From: an uncultured Granulosicoccaceae bacterium
GTDB lineage: Bacteria > Pseudomonadota > Gammaproteobacteria > Granulosicoccales > Granulosicoccaceae
DNA length: 47,819 nucleotides
Assembly (NCBI GenBank): GCA_937998875.1
Contig: CALLBO010000008.1
Coordinates: 1-47,819, forward strand
Reading direction: 5' to 3'
Positions 35,501 to 44,200 of the stretch are shown piece by piece; position 1 is the stretch's first letter; each line of letters opens with the position of its first letter. A program made the translations under genes and the position numbers. A model generated the notes under the pieces. That model was given only the letters and a program-made list of their open reading frames with translations, did no database searches and was not told where the DNA came from.

Positions 35501-36957
35501 TACAAGGCAAAGACCGCATTCTTCTTGGCGGTTATCGTGCCGTCCAAGCGGTTATAGACAACGCGTGATTGTAATTCGCGAACGCGCGAGCCTGCGTATC
35601 GGCCTGCTAGTAATTCCAGTACCAGATCAAACTGTTCACGTGACGTGTGTTGATACGGGGCTGAGCCTTTTATTAATTGATAAATGTCATCGGCATTCCA
35701 GGTTTCATTGGCACACATAGAAACTATAATTTGCGATAAGGTATCCAGTGCGCCTTTTAGCGGTTTTAATGGCTCAAGATCCCGCGCTATGGTGGCAGCC
35801 GATAACGCCGCCGCTTCGACAAAATCTGCTGCATGTACCGGAAACAGAGATCCACGGCTCTCTTCACCTACGCTATGACCTGCACGCCCGATGCGCTGCA
35901 GGGTAGCGGCGATACCGGGTGGTGATTGCAGCAGTACAACCTGATCGAGACTGCCGATATCTATACCCATTTCAAGTGAGCTGGTGGCGACAATGGCTTT
36001 GAGCTCGCCGTGCTTTAATCTGCGCTCGACTTCGGTACGTATCTCACGTGCCAGTGAGCCGTGATGTGCATAGGCGAGTAGTGATGGCGATTGTTCGTTA
36101 ATTTTAAGCGTTATCTTTTCTGCCATTGCACGGCTGTTAGTGAAAAACAGGGTGCTGCGATTGTTTAACGCCACATCACGAAATTTTTCTGCCAGTGGAT
36201 CCCATACCGATTCACCGTTCTCGGCTGCCTCTTTGACTTCGGTCGGGTAACGTATCGTTAACGAGATTGCTTTGTCAGTGGGCGGGTTAACTATATTTAC
36301 GGTTCTGGCATTACCATTTTTGTCATAACCGCCAACATATGTCGCTACCTCTTCAAGTGGGCTGACCGTAGCAGACAATGCAATTCGCTGTAGACTATCG
36401 GTTATATGCAGCAGACGTTCGGCTGCAGCCATTAATGCAACACCGCGTCTGTTATCAACCAGTGAATGCACTTCGTCGATGATCAGAGTCTCGACTGTGC
36501 TTAACGCTAATCGCCCTCTGGTGGTAGTGAGTAGCAGTGTCAGGCTTTCGGGAGTGGTTATCAGTATATCTGGCGGCTTGCGCAACATGCGTTGCCGGTC
36601 GGTTTGTGAGGTATCACCGGAGCGGGTTTGTACTTTAAGTCGTGGTATTGCACCGGTTTCACCGAGTGCCTGAAGCGGCTCAAGCAGGTTGCGCTGAATG
36701 TCATTGTTCAGTGCTTTAAGGGGTGACACATACAGTAATCGCGTTGCACCCGGCTGCCAGTCATTATTGGCAAACCGGTTCAATGACCACAGAAATGCCG
36801 TCAGGGTTTTACCGCTGCCGGTCGGGGCGGTAATTAATGCGTGTTCTCCACTGGCAATCACCGGCCACGCGGCGTTTTGCACAGCAGTGGGCTGCGCGAA
36901 GCGGTTTTTAAACCAGCTGCTTATCTGTGGGTGGAAATTGTCGAGCGCGTCGCTCAT
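32599..36957 (-). CDS. lhr: large helicase-related protein Lhr (ATP-dependent 3'-5' helicase)
   Basis: Encodes 1452 residues, close to the long gammaproteobacterial Lhr. Motif Q/I (ITAPTGSGKTLTAFLWSL), motif Ia (YVSPLKALNNDIQRNL), DEVH (LIIDEVHSLVDNRRG), SAT (IALSATVSP) and motif VI (QRIGRAGHSVGEESRG) form an intact SF2 Lhr-core. The winged-helix domain and the long C-terminal Lhr-CTD follow. The enzyme translocates 3' to 5' on single-stranded DNA and unwinds hybrids, with a likely role in repair. The first ATG is used and its N-terminus (DNFHPQISSWFKNRF) is standard. It diverges from the phytanoyl-CoA-dioxygenase-family gene. Confidence 0.95.
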   Translation of the reverse strand: MSDALDNFHPQISSWFKNRFAQPTAVQNAAWPVIASGEHALITAPTGSGKTLTAFLWSLNRFANNDWQPGATRLLYVSPLKALNNDIQRNLLEPLQALGETGAIPRLKVQTRSGDTSQTDRQRMLRKPPDILITTPESLTLLLTTTRGRLALSTVETLIIDEVHSLVDNRRGVALMAAAERLLHITDSLQRIALSATVSPLEEVATYVGGYDKNGNARTVNIVNPPTDKAISLTIRYPTEVKEAAENGESVWDPLAEKFRDVALNNRSTLFFTNSRAMAEKITLKINEQSPSLLAYAHHGSLAREIRTEVERRLKHGELKAIVATSSLEMGIDIGSLDQVVLLQSPPGIAATLQRIGRAGHSVGEESRGSLFPVHAADFVEAAALSAATIARDLEPLKPLKGALDTLSQIIVSMCANETWNADDIYQLIKGSAPYQHTSREQFDLVLELLAGRYAGSRVRELQSRVVYNRLDGTITAKKNAVFALYNSGGSIPDRGYYQIRHADTSANIGELDEEFVWEARVGDTFALGTQHWQVRQITHNDVLVKPAGAGNAPPFWRAERNNRSHHYAQRIGEFLFKANTWLASGKVNHLKEHLEEKLSFDDGATEKLIDYLQRQREKSNTDLPHRKHILLELVETGPGGYKGPGNQKQLVLHTHWGGRLNQPWALALQSAWQEKYSETPKLHADNDAIVLQLNEVPDPATVLALITPTNLDYHLRRSLESSGFFGTRFRECAGRFLLLPRQKFNQRLPLWMSRLQAKKLMSATMGFEDFPVMLETWRTCLNDEFELTALSTMLNEVADGVCAWSFIHTSTPTPFAGNLTFDQINQYMYADDTPEQQQVSALSEDLIKETALNNQLRPSIDPIINKQFIDKRQRTHPDYQPADKHEWTEWVKERVLIPHNEWWQEWQDQPSKSDRLLCELKHNNRRWVCHLENAYQLISSGLAENTTATRKKLPQLANDVRTAESLAAEILSFYGPLSITEIELLLPVVPDNLLEDERYISGTLLEGDTETTWCDLENFEILLRWQRSARRPSFEPLPAKQLPGVLANWHRFNMPSSEQTVLDAMEKLRGYQSRVQPLLNDFFCARLKEFSEHQLDNVFLHQQLSWLGTDKEQCCLCYPEDIELLKSSGNKPFSLTTYFSDSYASYNYLQISTQARDRKNHKQSGMEVDDVPEIDDINEAWWQGVWSGQLTADSLAPLRQGVRSSFKLSAAANTGGSVAAAQDVSRNISRRRARSLSRSWQGNWQLIPDSEDDNDALTELEESRERVHILLDRYGVITRELANREIDCLRFAKLFKALRVMELAGEVTQGLFFEGLSGPQFISTRALARLQQNEKAPAHFWCNALDPVSPCGLGIDWPALPQRRAQNYLAFYQGELALVIENNGGRLSFFVDPQDNALDRILDPCVHIAKALGKFTVKEINGESAMTSPFIPALSRVMKKRKDHRSVYFEL

Positions 36958-37060
36958 TTTGGCGTTATCCGGAAGCTGGGAGTCATAATAAAGAGCGTTG
37001 CGGTTTGAGACAATCTACTCTTTGTGGCATGTTCTGTAGAAACAACCCTTGGGTATAGAA

Positions 37061-37921
37061 ATGGCGACGCTCGACCGGTCACAAATAGACTTCTTTAATG
37101 AACACGGCTACCTGGTGGTTGAAAATGCTGTCGATGCGGAAACGCTCAAAGCCCTGACCAGTGATTTTGCCGGCTGGGTCGATGAAAGTCGCCAGCACAC
37201 CGAGGCGTATGGTGAGGCATTTGACGGCCGACCCAGATTTGATGTCGAGTCCGGCCATTCGAAGGACAACCCGGCACTGCGACGGGTAAACGCACCGGTA
37301 GAAATCTCGGATGCTTACTATGACGCGATGACCAAAAGCCACATGGCGGATTGTGTGGCCGACTTGATTGGTCCCAACATCAAGTTTCACCATAGCAAGA
37401 TCAATTCAAAACTGCCGGGTGCAAAAACAGAAGTAAAGTGGCATCAGGATTTTCCGTTTACCCCACACAGCAATGATGATTTGATCACCGCGTTATTAAT
37501 GGTTGATGAAGTCACCGATCAAAATGGCCCGCTTGAAGTGGTTCCGGGTTCACACAAAGGTGATATCCATAGCCTGTGGCACGATGGTGTATTTACCGGT
37601 GCGATTGCGGAAGATGCAGCGGCAGGTTGCAGGGCACAAGCGGTAACCTGTAAAGGAACTGCCGGATCAGTTTGCCTGATGCACACACGTTTATTGCATG
37701 GTTCTGCGCCAAATTTGTCAGACAAACCTCGTACCTTGTTTATTGCAGTTTATTCTGCTGAAGATGCTGTTCCGCAGTCACCCAACCCGATGCCCAACAA
37801 ACACGAAGGGATGTTGGTTCGTGGTGAAAAGACCAATCGCGTAAGATCCGTGCCTTATGATATTGAGCTGCCGCAGATTCCCAAAGGGGCCTCGTTTTTT
37901 GTTCAGCAGGCTGAAGGGTAG
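37061..37921 (+). CDS. phytanoyl-CoA dioxygenase (PhyH) family oxygenase
   Basis: The ATG at 37061 gives 286 residues beginning MATLDRSQIDFFNEHGYLVV, the usual PhyH start; a TTG at 37049 would add four. The non-haem iron facial triad is His128-x-Asp130 (KWHQDFPF) and His213 (RLLHGSAPN), and Arg223 is placed to bind 2-oxoglutarate. Family members hydroxylate diverse small molecules, including ectoine and phosphonates, so the substrate is open. There is no adjacent pathway gene on the same strand until recQ 230 nt on. Confidence 0.88.
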   Translation: MATLDRSQIDFFNEHGYLVVENAVDAETLKALTSDFAGWVDESRQHTEAYGEAFDGRPRFDVESGHSKDNPALRRVNAPVEISDAYYDAMTKSHMADCVADLIGPNIKFHHSKINSKLPGAKTEVKWHQDFPFTPHSNDDLITALLMVDEVTDQNGPLEVVPGSHKGDIHSLWHDGVFTGAIAEDAAAGCRAQAVTCKGTAGSVCLMHTRLLHGSAPNLSDKPRTLFIAVYSAEDAVPQSPNPMPNKHEGMLVRGEKTNRVRSVPYDIELPQIPKGASFFVQQAEG

Positions 37922-38150
37922 AGGGAATCGCAAAATCTGCAAAAGGTAGAGCACCAACCCAAACGGTATAACCGTAGGGGGATAAGCCAAAGGCGCATCC
38001 ACCAATGTGCAACATTACTTGAAGCCCTGGCCCGAACCACTGGCGAGCTTGTATCCACCCGCCGACAAAACGCGTGCACAACAGGGATTGCTGCAGTAAA
38101 GTAGCAGATGATCAATCCTGATCTGAAGTTAAAGTTGTAGGAAGTAAACA

Positions 38151-40133
38151 ATGCACCAGTCAAACCCAAAGTCATCCACTCATTTAATGTCTGCGCAGAG
38201 CGAAGTCCCCGAGCCGCTCGAAGTTCTAAAGAAGCACTTCGGATACGATTCGTTCCGCGATGGCCAGGAAGCGGTTATTACCCATCTGCTCAATGGCCAA
38301 TCAGCGGCAGCTGTATTCCCCACCGGCGGTGGTAAGTCTCTTTGTTATCAACTACCGGCGCTGTGTCTGGATGGACTAACACTGGTAGTATCACCGCTGC
38401 TGGCCCTGATGAAAGATCAGATCGATTCTTTGGCAGAACGTGGCATTAAAGCCAGCCGGCTCGACTCTACCCAAACGCTTGAAGAGTATCGTCAGGTGAT
38501 GGACGACATTCGCAATGGCCAGTTACGTCTGCTGTATGTTGCACCGGAGCGCTTTAACAACGAACGATTCCGTGCGTCGATCGAAAACATAAAAGTCTCA
38601 CTGTTTGCTATCGATGAAGCGCATTGTATTTCCGAGTGGGGCCATAACTTCCGGCCGGATTATTTAAAGCTGATTGAATATGCAAAAGCCTGCAAAGCAG
38701 AACGTTTGCTTGCACTCACAGCAACGGCAACCAAAGATGTGCTTAAAGACATCTGCAAGCAATTCGGCATCAGCTCCAGTTGTGCGGTAAGCACCGGCTT
38801 TTATCGTAATAACCTGACTCTCCGCGCACAGGCAGTAAAATCTTCAGAGCGTGATAAAACGCTACTCAGCCTCATTAAATCTGCAGATGGCGGTGCTGCA
38901 ATCGTTTATGTAACACTGCAGAAAACCGCTGAACACGTCGCACAGTTTCTGCAGTCCAACGGGAGGGATGCGAAGCATTACCACGCTGGTTTGAAAGACG
39001 ATGAACGTGCGAGCGTGCAGGATTGGTTTATAAAGTCAGACAGTGCGATTGTTGTAGCGACTATTGCCTTTGGCATGGGGATAGACAAGTCTGATATCCG
39101 TGCAGTTTATCACTACAATTTACCGAAAAGCCTTGAGAACTATTCGCAGGAGATCGGGCGGGCAGGGCGCGATGGAAATCCATCTGTGTGTCATACACTC
39201 GCTTGTAGCGAAGATCTAATTCCACTACAGAATTTTATTTATGGTGATACGCCATCACCGGTTGCGTTGACTAAGTTTGCTCAAACTGTATTTTCCTATG
39301 ATGGTGAGTTTGATATCTCGCTATATGAGCTTTCGAATAAATGTGATGTACGACCGCTTGTGTTGCGTACCCTTCTGACCCGTTTGGAGCTGGATGGCTA
39401 CCTCAAAGGTGGAACCCCGTTCTACGCCAATTATCAGTTCAAACCACTTATGTCATCGGAAGAGATTCTCAATCGCTTTGATGAGGATCGACGGCAGTTT
39501 ATTGCGGGCCTGTTTAAGCAGGCGGTAAAAAGCCGGGTCTGGTTTCAGATTGATCTCGAGGCCGCATCGACTGCATTGACTTCACCCCGCCAACGTTTGG
39601 TTGCAGCGCTGGACTATCTGGGAGAACAAGGCATGCTTGAAGTGAAAGCTGCCGGTGTTCGCAATCGCTATACCGTGATAAAGCAGCCTGATAGCTCAGA
39701 AGCGCTTGCTCAGGCGTTGTTTGATGATGCAGCTAAGCGCGAAGCGCGTGAAATCCAAAGACTGCAACAGGTACTCGACTGGATTAGTCTGGATAAATGC
39801 CAGACCTCAGCGTTGTGCGAACGATTCGATCGTGCGCTTGAGAAGGACTGTGGTCATTGTAGTTACTGTGAAACAAAGAGCCCGGTAGTAGTCGCAAAGC
39901 CGAAGCAGAACAGTGTACCCGATGGGGTATTGAAATCAGCAGTCGCCCTGCAACAGTCAAATCGTGAGGTGCTTGCTACGCCTGCGGATGTCACGCGGGT
40001 ACTTTGCGGACTATCTTCTCCCGCCTTTTCCAAAGCGAAGATTACCAAGCATGATTTGTTTGGCAGTTGCTCTGAAATTGGTTTTGCTTCAGTGCGTGAT
40101 CAGTTGCAGAGAAGTCTGGCAATCAACGGGTGA
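38151..40133 (+). CDS. recQ: ATP-dependent DNA helicase RecQ
   Basis: Encodes 660 residues; a GGAAG ribosome site precedes the ATG, with an alternative internal ATG at 38187. Motif I (FPTGGGKSLCYQLPA), DEAH in FAIDEAHCISEWGHNFRPDY, SAT-like LTATATKDV and motif VI (QEIGRAGRDGNPS) are present. A zinc-binding cluster (CQTSALCER...CGHCSYC, about 550-573) marks the RecQ-Ct, followed by a short C-terminal tail. No HRDC domain is evident, as in several RecQ paralogues. The 3'-5' helicase acts in recombination and fork repair. Confidence 0.94.
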   Translation: MHQSNPKSSTHLMSAQSEVPEPLEVLKKHFGYDSFRDGQEAVITHLLNGQSAAAVFPTGGGKSLCYQLPALCLDGLTLVVSPLLALMKDQIDSLAERGIKASRLDSTQTLEEYRQVMDDIRNGQLRLLYVAPERFNNERFRASIENIKVSLFAIDEAHCISEWGHNFRPDYLKLIEYAKACKAERLLALTATATKDVLKDICKQFGISSSCAVSTGFYRNNLTLRAQAVKSSERDKTLLSLIKSADGGAAIVYVTLQKTAEHVAQFLQSNGRDAKHYHAGLKDDERASVQDWFIKSDSAIVVATIAFGMGIDKSDIRAVYHYNLPKSLENYSQEIGRAGRDGNPSVCHTLACSEDLIPLQNFIYGDTPSPVALTKFAQTVFSYDGEFDISLYELSNKCDVRPLVLRTLLTRLELDGYLKGGTPFYANYQFKPLMSSEEILNRFDEDRRQFIAGLFKQAVKSRVWFQIDLEAASTALTSPRQRLVAALDYLGEQGMLEVKAAGVRNRYTVIKQPDSSEALAQALFDDAAKREAREIQRLQQVLDWISLDKCQTSALCERFDRALEKDCGHCSYCETKSPVVVAKPKQNSVPDGVLKSAVALQQSNREVLATPADVTRVLCGLSSPAFSKAKITKHDLFGSCSEIGFASVRDQLQRSLAING

Positions 40134-40260
40134 GAGTGGAGAATAGTTTGATCTCCCGGCTGTTTAGGATAACCTGCTATAGCAGTCGAGATATTGTAGC
40201 GTGACTCCAGATTTACAATTTGTTTTTGTTAGCGACAAACTATATGAAGAGGGTTGAAAA

Positions 40261-40668
40261 ATGAGCGTAAGAGTTTTCTCAACAGTACTTTTGTCATCTG
40301 CGTTAATCGCCTGTGGTGGTAGTGGTAGCAGCATGGTAGTAATGGATGTTTTTCTAGAGGGTGATTACACCATAAGTGCACCGAGCACAACGCCGTTTGC
40401 TACCGATGGTGGTGAATGCGGCGATGCTGCAGGAACCTTGCGCCTTTCAGATGGAGTGCTTAGCGGCACAGTCAATACAAATGCAACGGCATTTGATGTC
40501 ACCGGATCCGTTGGCGCTGATGGCGTTGTCACCGGTGGTGGTTTCGAGCGTGACGGACAGATCGCAGCTGAATTTGAAGGTCAGTTTGAGGGCGATGCGG
40601 GTAGTGGAACCTGGCAGAATTCAATTGGATGCACCGGCACTTGGGAAGCCAGTCTTGTACCTGTGTAA
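40261..40668 (+). CDS. small lipoprotein, unknown function
   Basis: Encodes 135 residues. Signal MSVRVFSTVLLSSALIAC ends in Cys18 of the lipobox and is followed by a Gly/Ser linker. The mature part is a small beta-rich domain with two cysteine positions (GGECGDAAGTLRLSDGVLSG and IGCTGTWEASL), probably disulfide-linked. An AGAGGG ribosome site precedes the ATG. A clear intrinsic terminator follows at 40716, so this is a monocistronic gene. No family is recognised. Confidence 0.75.
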   Translation: MSVRVFSTVLLSSALIACGGSGSSMVVMDVFLEGDYTISAPSTTPFATDGGECGDAAGTLRLSDGVLSGTVNTNATAFDVTGSVGADGVVTGGGFERDGQIAAEFEGQFEGDAGSGTWQNSIGCTGTWEASLVPV

Positions 40669-40715
40669 CTCATCGCGTTGTCTGCCCGAATAGTCTCTGT
40701 GATTTCTTGCAAACG

Positions 40716-40747
40716 GCCTGATGCGAGTTAGTTGTATCAGGCTTTTT
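40716..40747 (+). terminator. intrinsic terminator of the 135-aa lipoprotein gene
   Basis: GCCTGAT (40716-40722) pairs with ATCAGGC (40736-40742) across a 13-nt loop, followed by five T (40743-40747). Its position 48 nt after the stop and plus-strand T-run fit a rho-independent terminator. Confidence 0.75.
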
Positions 40748-41103
40748 CGATGGTCATGTAAGTACGTGCATACGCCATTCCGTGGCCATCGGGTTTTCCG
40801 ACAATCGGTTCGTCAGGCGCTGCGGCGCGGGCTGAGACTACAACGGTATTCGATATGTGAAAGCCTCAGGCCCGCCTATAAACCGCAGAATTTTTATCCA
40901 GTAAACTTACTACCCAGAACCTCGGACATTGCTAACTGTCTTGATGGTAGTGGTTCAATGCCGCTGATGAAGCGCCGAGTAATCTATTTGGATTATTGAC
41001 AGGCAGATCTCGGTGAGTTTCGGATTCGTTTGTGACACGTGGTAACCGATTCGCGAGGGTGCATTGGACAACGCTCGTTCGAGAATACTCCTACCAATCA
41101 TGT

Positions 41104-41131
41104 TTGACATTGCGTAAGTCAGTGATAAACT
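41104..41131 (+). promoter_or_regulatory. possible promoter in the 40748-41285 gap, upstream of the RHS gene
   Basis: A perfect TTGACA (41104-41109) is followed after 16 nt by TAAACT (41126-41131), giving a candidate sigma-70 promoter about 150 nt upstream of the RHS start. The leader also holds a GCGCG-GAC-CGCGC hairpin at 41179-41191. A 92-codon frame at 40721-40999 lacks coding character, and nothing else is seen in this 538-bp gap. Confidence 0.35.
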
Positions 41132-41285
41132 GCTTCCGTTGTAGATAATTATTTCGATAGTAGCAATCAGTTCTGCCCGCGCGGACCGCGCTTATCCCCT
41201 CCCAAGCATGTTTATAAATCGGTAGATGTCTTCCAGTCTCTTCATGACAGGCGGGTGTTTGTGTTATCTCAGTTAGTAAGGATTT

Positions 41286-44200
41286 ATGTATGTTGTCTGC
41301 AGTCGCGCAGTACCTGGTAAAGCCCTCACGTTTGTTCTATTGATTGTAAGAATGACAAGGAAGTTATTTGAATGGCTTATGTTTGCACCATTCAAGGTAT
41401 GCAGTAAGAATTTACTCTGTTCGACATTTCTCATTTTATGCTTTTCACAGACTTCGATTGCCCAGGTGTATTACGAAGCTGATGGCGGTGGATCGTGCTC
41501 TGGCGTTTGTTCTGCTTGTCAAGAGTTTGCCAACCAACAGCAGTGTTCATTTCCCTACATAATAAAAGATCCGATATTTACCAATCAATGTGGCGTTAAA
41601 GCGGTATGCCACAGGTGTGATGAGGGAGGTGTGTATGTAGGGCAAGTGGAAGCTTTTGGTGCGGATAAGCGATACTGCTTGAGGTTTGATAGTCGACCCT
41701 ATGAAAATACACCTAAAACGCAAGAATGTGGGCATTGTCCCATTGATGGAAATCCGATCAATTTTCTCCATGGACACAAAATACAGTCTTTTACTGACTA
41801 CCGCAGTGGTGGTGATTTTCCACTTGTCATAACGCGAGCCTATACTAGTTTCTTGCAGCCTGGATCGAGTACTGCTGATCACTGGTCATTCAATTATTCC
41901 GGGGGTAAATACAAATCTCTCGAACTTCTAGGTGTAACAGCTGGAGAATATGCTGCCAAACTCATTAGCGTGGACGGTTCAGCGCTGTTATTTGGGCGTG
42001 CTGAAGGTGATGCGCTGTTTAGTGGCGACCCTGACACGCTGAGCCGATTGGAACAAACGGGGTTTGGGTGGCAAGTTATTGATCCCGGTGATGGGATCCA
42101 CAAGTTTGACCCAAGTGGAAGATTAATCGCCGTGGTTGACAGATCTGGTCGATCCCATACTTACGAGTATGTGGAGGAAACCACAATCGTAACGGATCAG
42201 TTTGGTAAAAGTATTGAAATCGTTAAAAATGAAGATGAGCAGGTTATTAGCATTAAACTGCCAGATGGTTCTATGATCTTGTATGACTACCTGGCGGAGG
42301 GCCTGATTGAAAAAGTAACATATAGTGACAATTCTTTTGAGACTTATCACTATGAAAACGATGTGGGTCTGCTTACTGGTATCACTGATGAGCGCAATAT
42401 TCGACACTCTACATTTACCTATAATGGACGAAGTGCGGCATCTAGTGAGCATGCAGGTGGAGTAAACAATACACAATTTCTTCGCCAATATCTGCAGGCG
42501 ACTATTACAAATTCATTGGGAAAAATTACTTCCCATACATTTAAGTTCGTACAGGGTGCGCCAAAGATAACAACTTCTAAGAGATGGTCTTCGACCTACA
42601 GCGCGGGTTCCGATAGTTATTATGCGTATGATAGTAACGGTTTTGTTTCAAGAGAAGAAGACTGGGAAGGTAATGTCACCGCATACATTAGAAATAGTCG
42701 TGGACTAGCAACGAGTACAACGTATGCACAAGGATCTCCAGAAGAATGGACAGTGAATACTCAGTGGCACAGCCAGTATCGACTACCAGAAATAGTAACA
42801 GAGCCAGACAGAACGATTACCTACAACTACAGTCCGTACGACAACCCGAACCACTCCTCGATGACCGTTACAGATTTGCTCAATGGTCGCAGTAGGGTTT
42901 GGTCATATACACATAACCAGTACGGTCAAGTATTAACGATGGATGGCCCGCGAGGTGACGTGACTGACGTAGTTACCTATACCTACAATAACTGCAGCTC
43001 TGGCGCCGGCTGTGGACAGTTAGCAACGATGACTAACAGTTTGGGGCATGTGACGACGTTTAACAGCTATGATGCCCATGGTTACCCGTTACACATAACT
43101 GATACAAACGGTATTGAGACAACAATGACGTACGATCTGCGTCAGCGTCTAACGAGCATTACCGTTGACGGCCAGGCTACCACAATAGAGTATGAACTCA
43201 CGGGTGACATTAAACGAACGACTCTGCCGGATGGGACATTTACAGAGTATGTCAGAGACGATGCGCGCAGGCTGGTAGCAGTATTCGATGGAGAAGGTAA
43301 CCGCATCGACTGGGAGCTAGACAATGCTGGCAACCGAACTGTTGAAATTATTAAAGACCCGACCGGTACAATCCGCAAGAGTCTGCGTACGAATTATGAT
43401 GAGTTAAGCCGTATTCGCCGGATGGTGTACGCTCATGGGGGCGTTACGTTGTACGCTCATGACAAGAACGACAACCAAACGCGGATAACAGATGCTTCGA
43501 GCCGGGTGGGTACTTCCGAGTATGACGCACTGGATCGACTGATCAAAGAGATCGATGCGATTTCGGGGGAAACGGTCTATACCTACGACGACAGAGACAA
43601 CCTCACGAGTGTGACAGATCCGGAAGGGTTGACCACCACGTACACCTACAATGGTTTTGATGAGGTTGTCACAGAGATCAGCCCGGATACAGGGACTACA
43701 ACTTATACCTACGACGAGGCAGGCAATCTGTCTACAGAAACAGATGCCAGAGGTATCACCGCGACCTATACGTACGATGCATTGAATCGTTTAACGGGAA
43801 TCAGCTATCCGGACAGCAGCGAAAATATCAGCTACTTCTATGATGAAGGGGTTTATGGCATCGGTCGTTTGAGCAGAATCACTGATGCAAGCGGCAGTAC
43901 CGAGTATGGCTACGATGCCAGAGGCAACATCACGAGTGTGACACAGGCCGTCAAAGGTCAAAGCTACACGCATAGCTACAGCTACAACGGTGCGAATCGT
44001 CTGACAGGAATGACTTATCCGAGTGGTCGCAGTGTGAGCTATGTGTATGATGACAGTGGCCGAGTGAACCAGATCGACAGCATGGGTGGTGAAGAGGGTG
44101 CTGAGATACTCGCGAATGCGATTGATCGACTCCCGTTCGGCCCGATAGAATCACTCACTCTGGGTAACGGAATACCGAGAAACCGTGAGTATGATATGGA

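Noticed and set aside
40174..40185. 12-bp perfect palindrome CTGCTATAGCAG
   Set aside because: It is isolated, without promoter context or a repeat partner; it could arise by chance.
40721..40999. 92-codon frame after the lipoprotein terminator
   Set aside because: It begins inside the terminator hairpin, is rich in Arg and Cys without pattern, and has no ribosome site.
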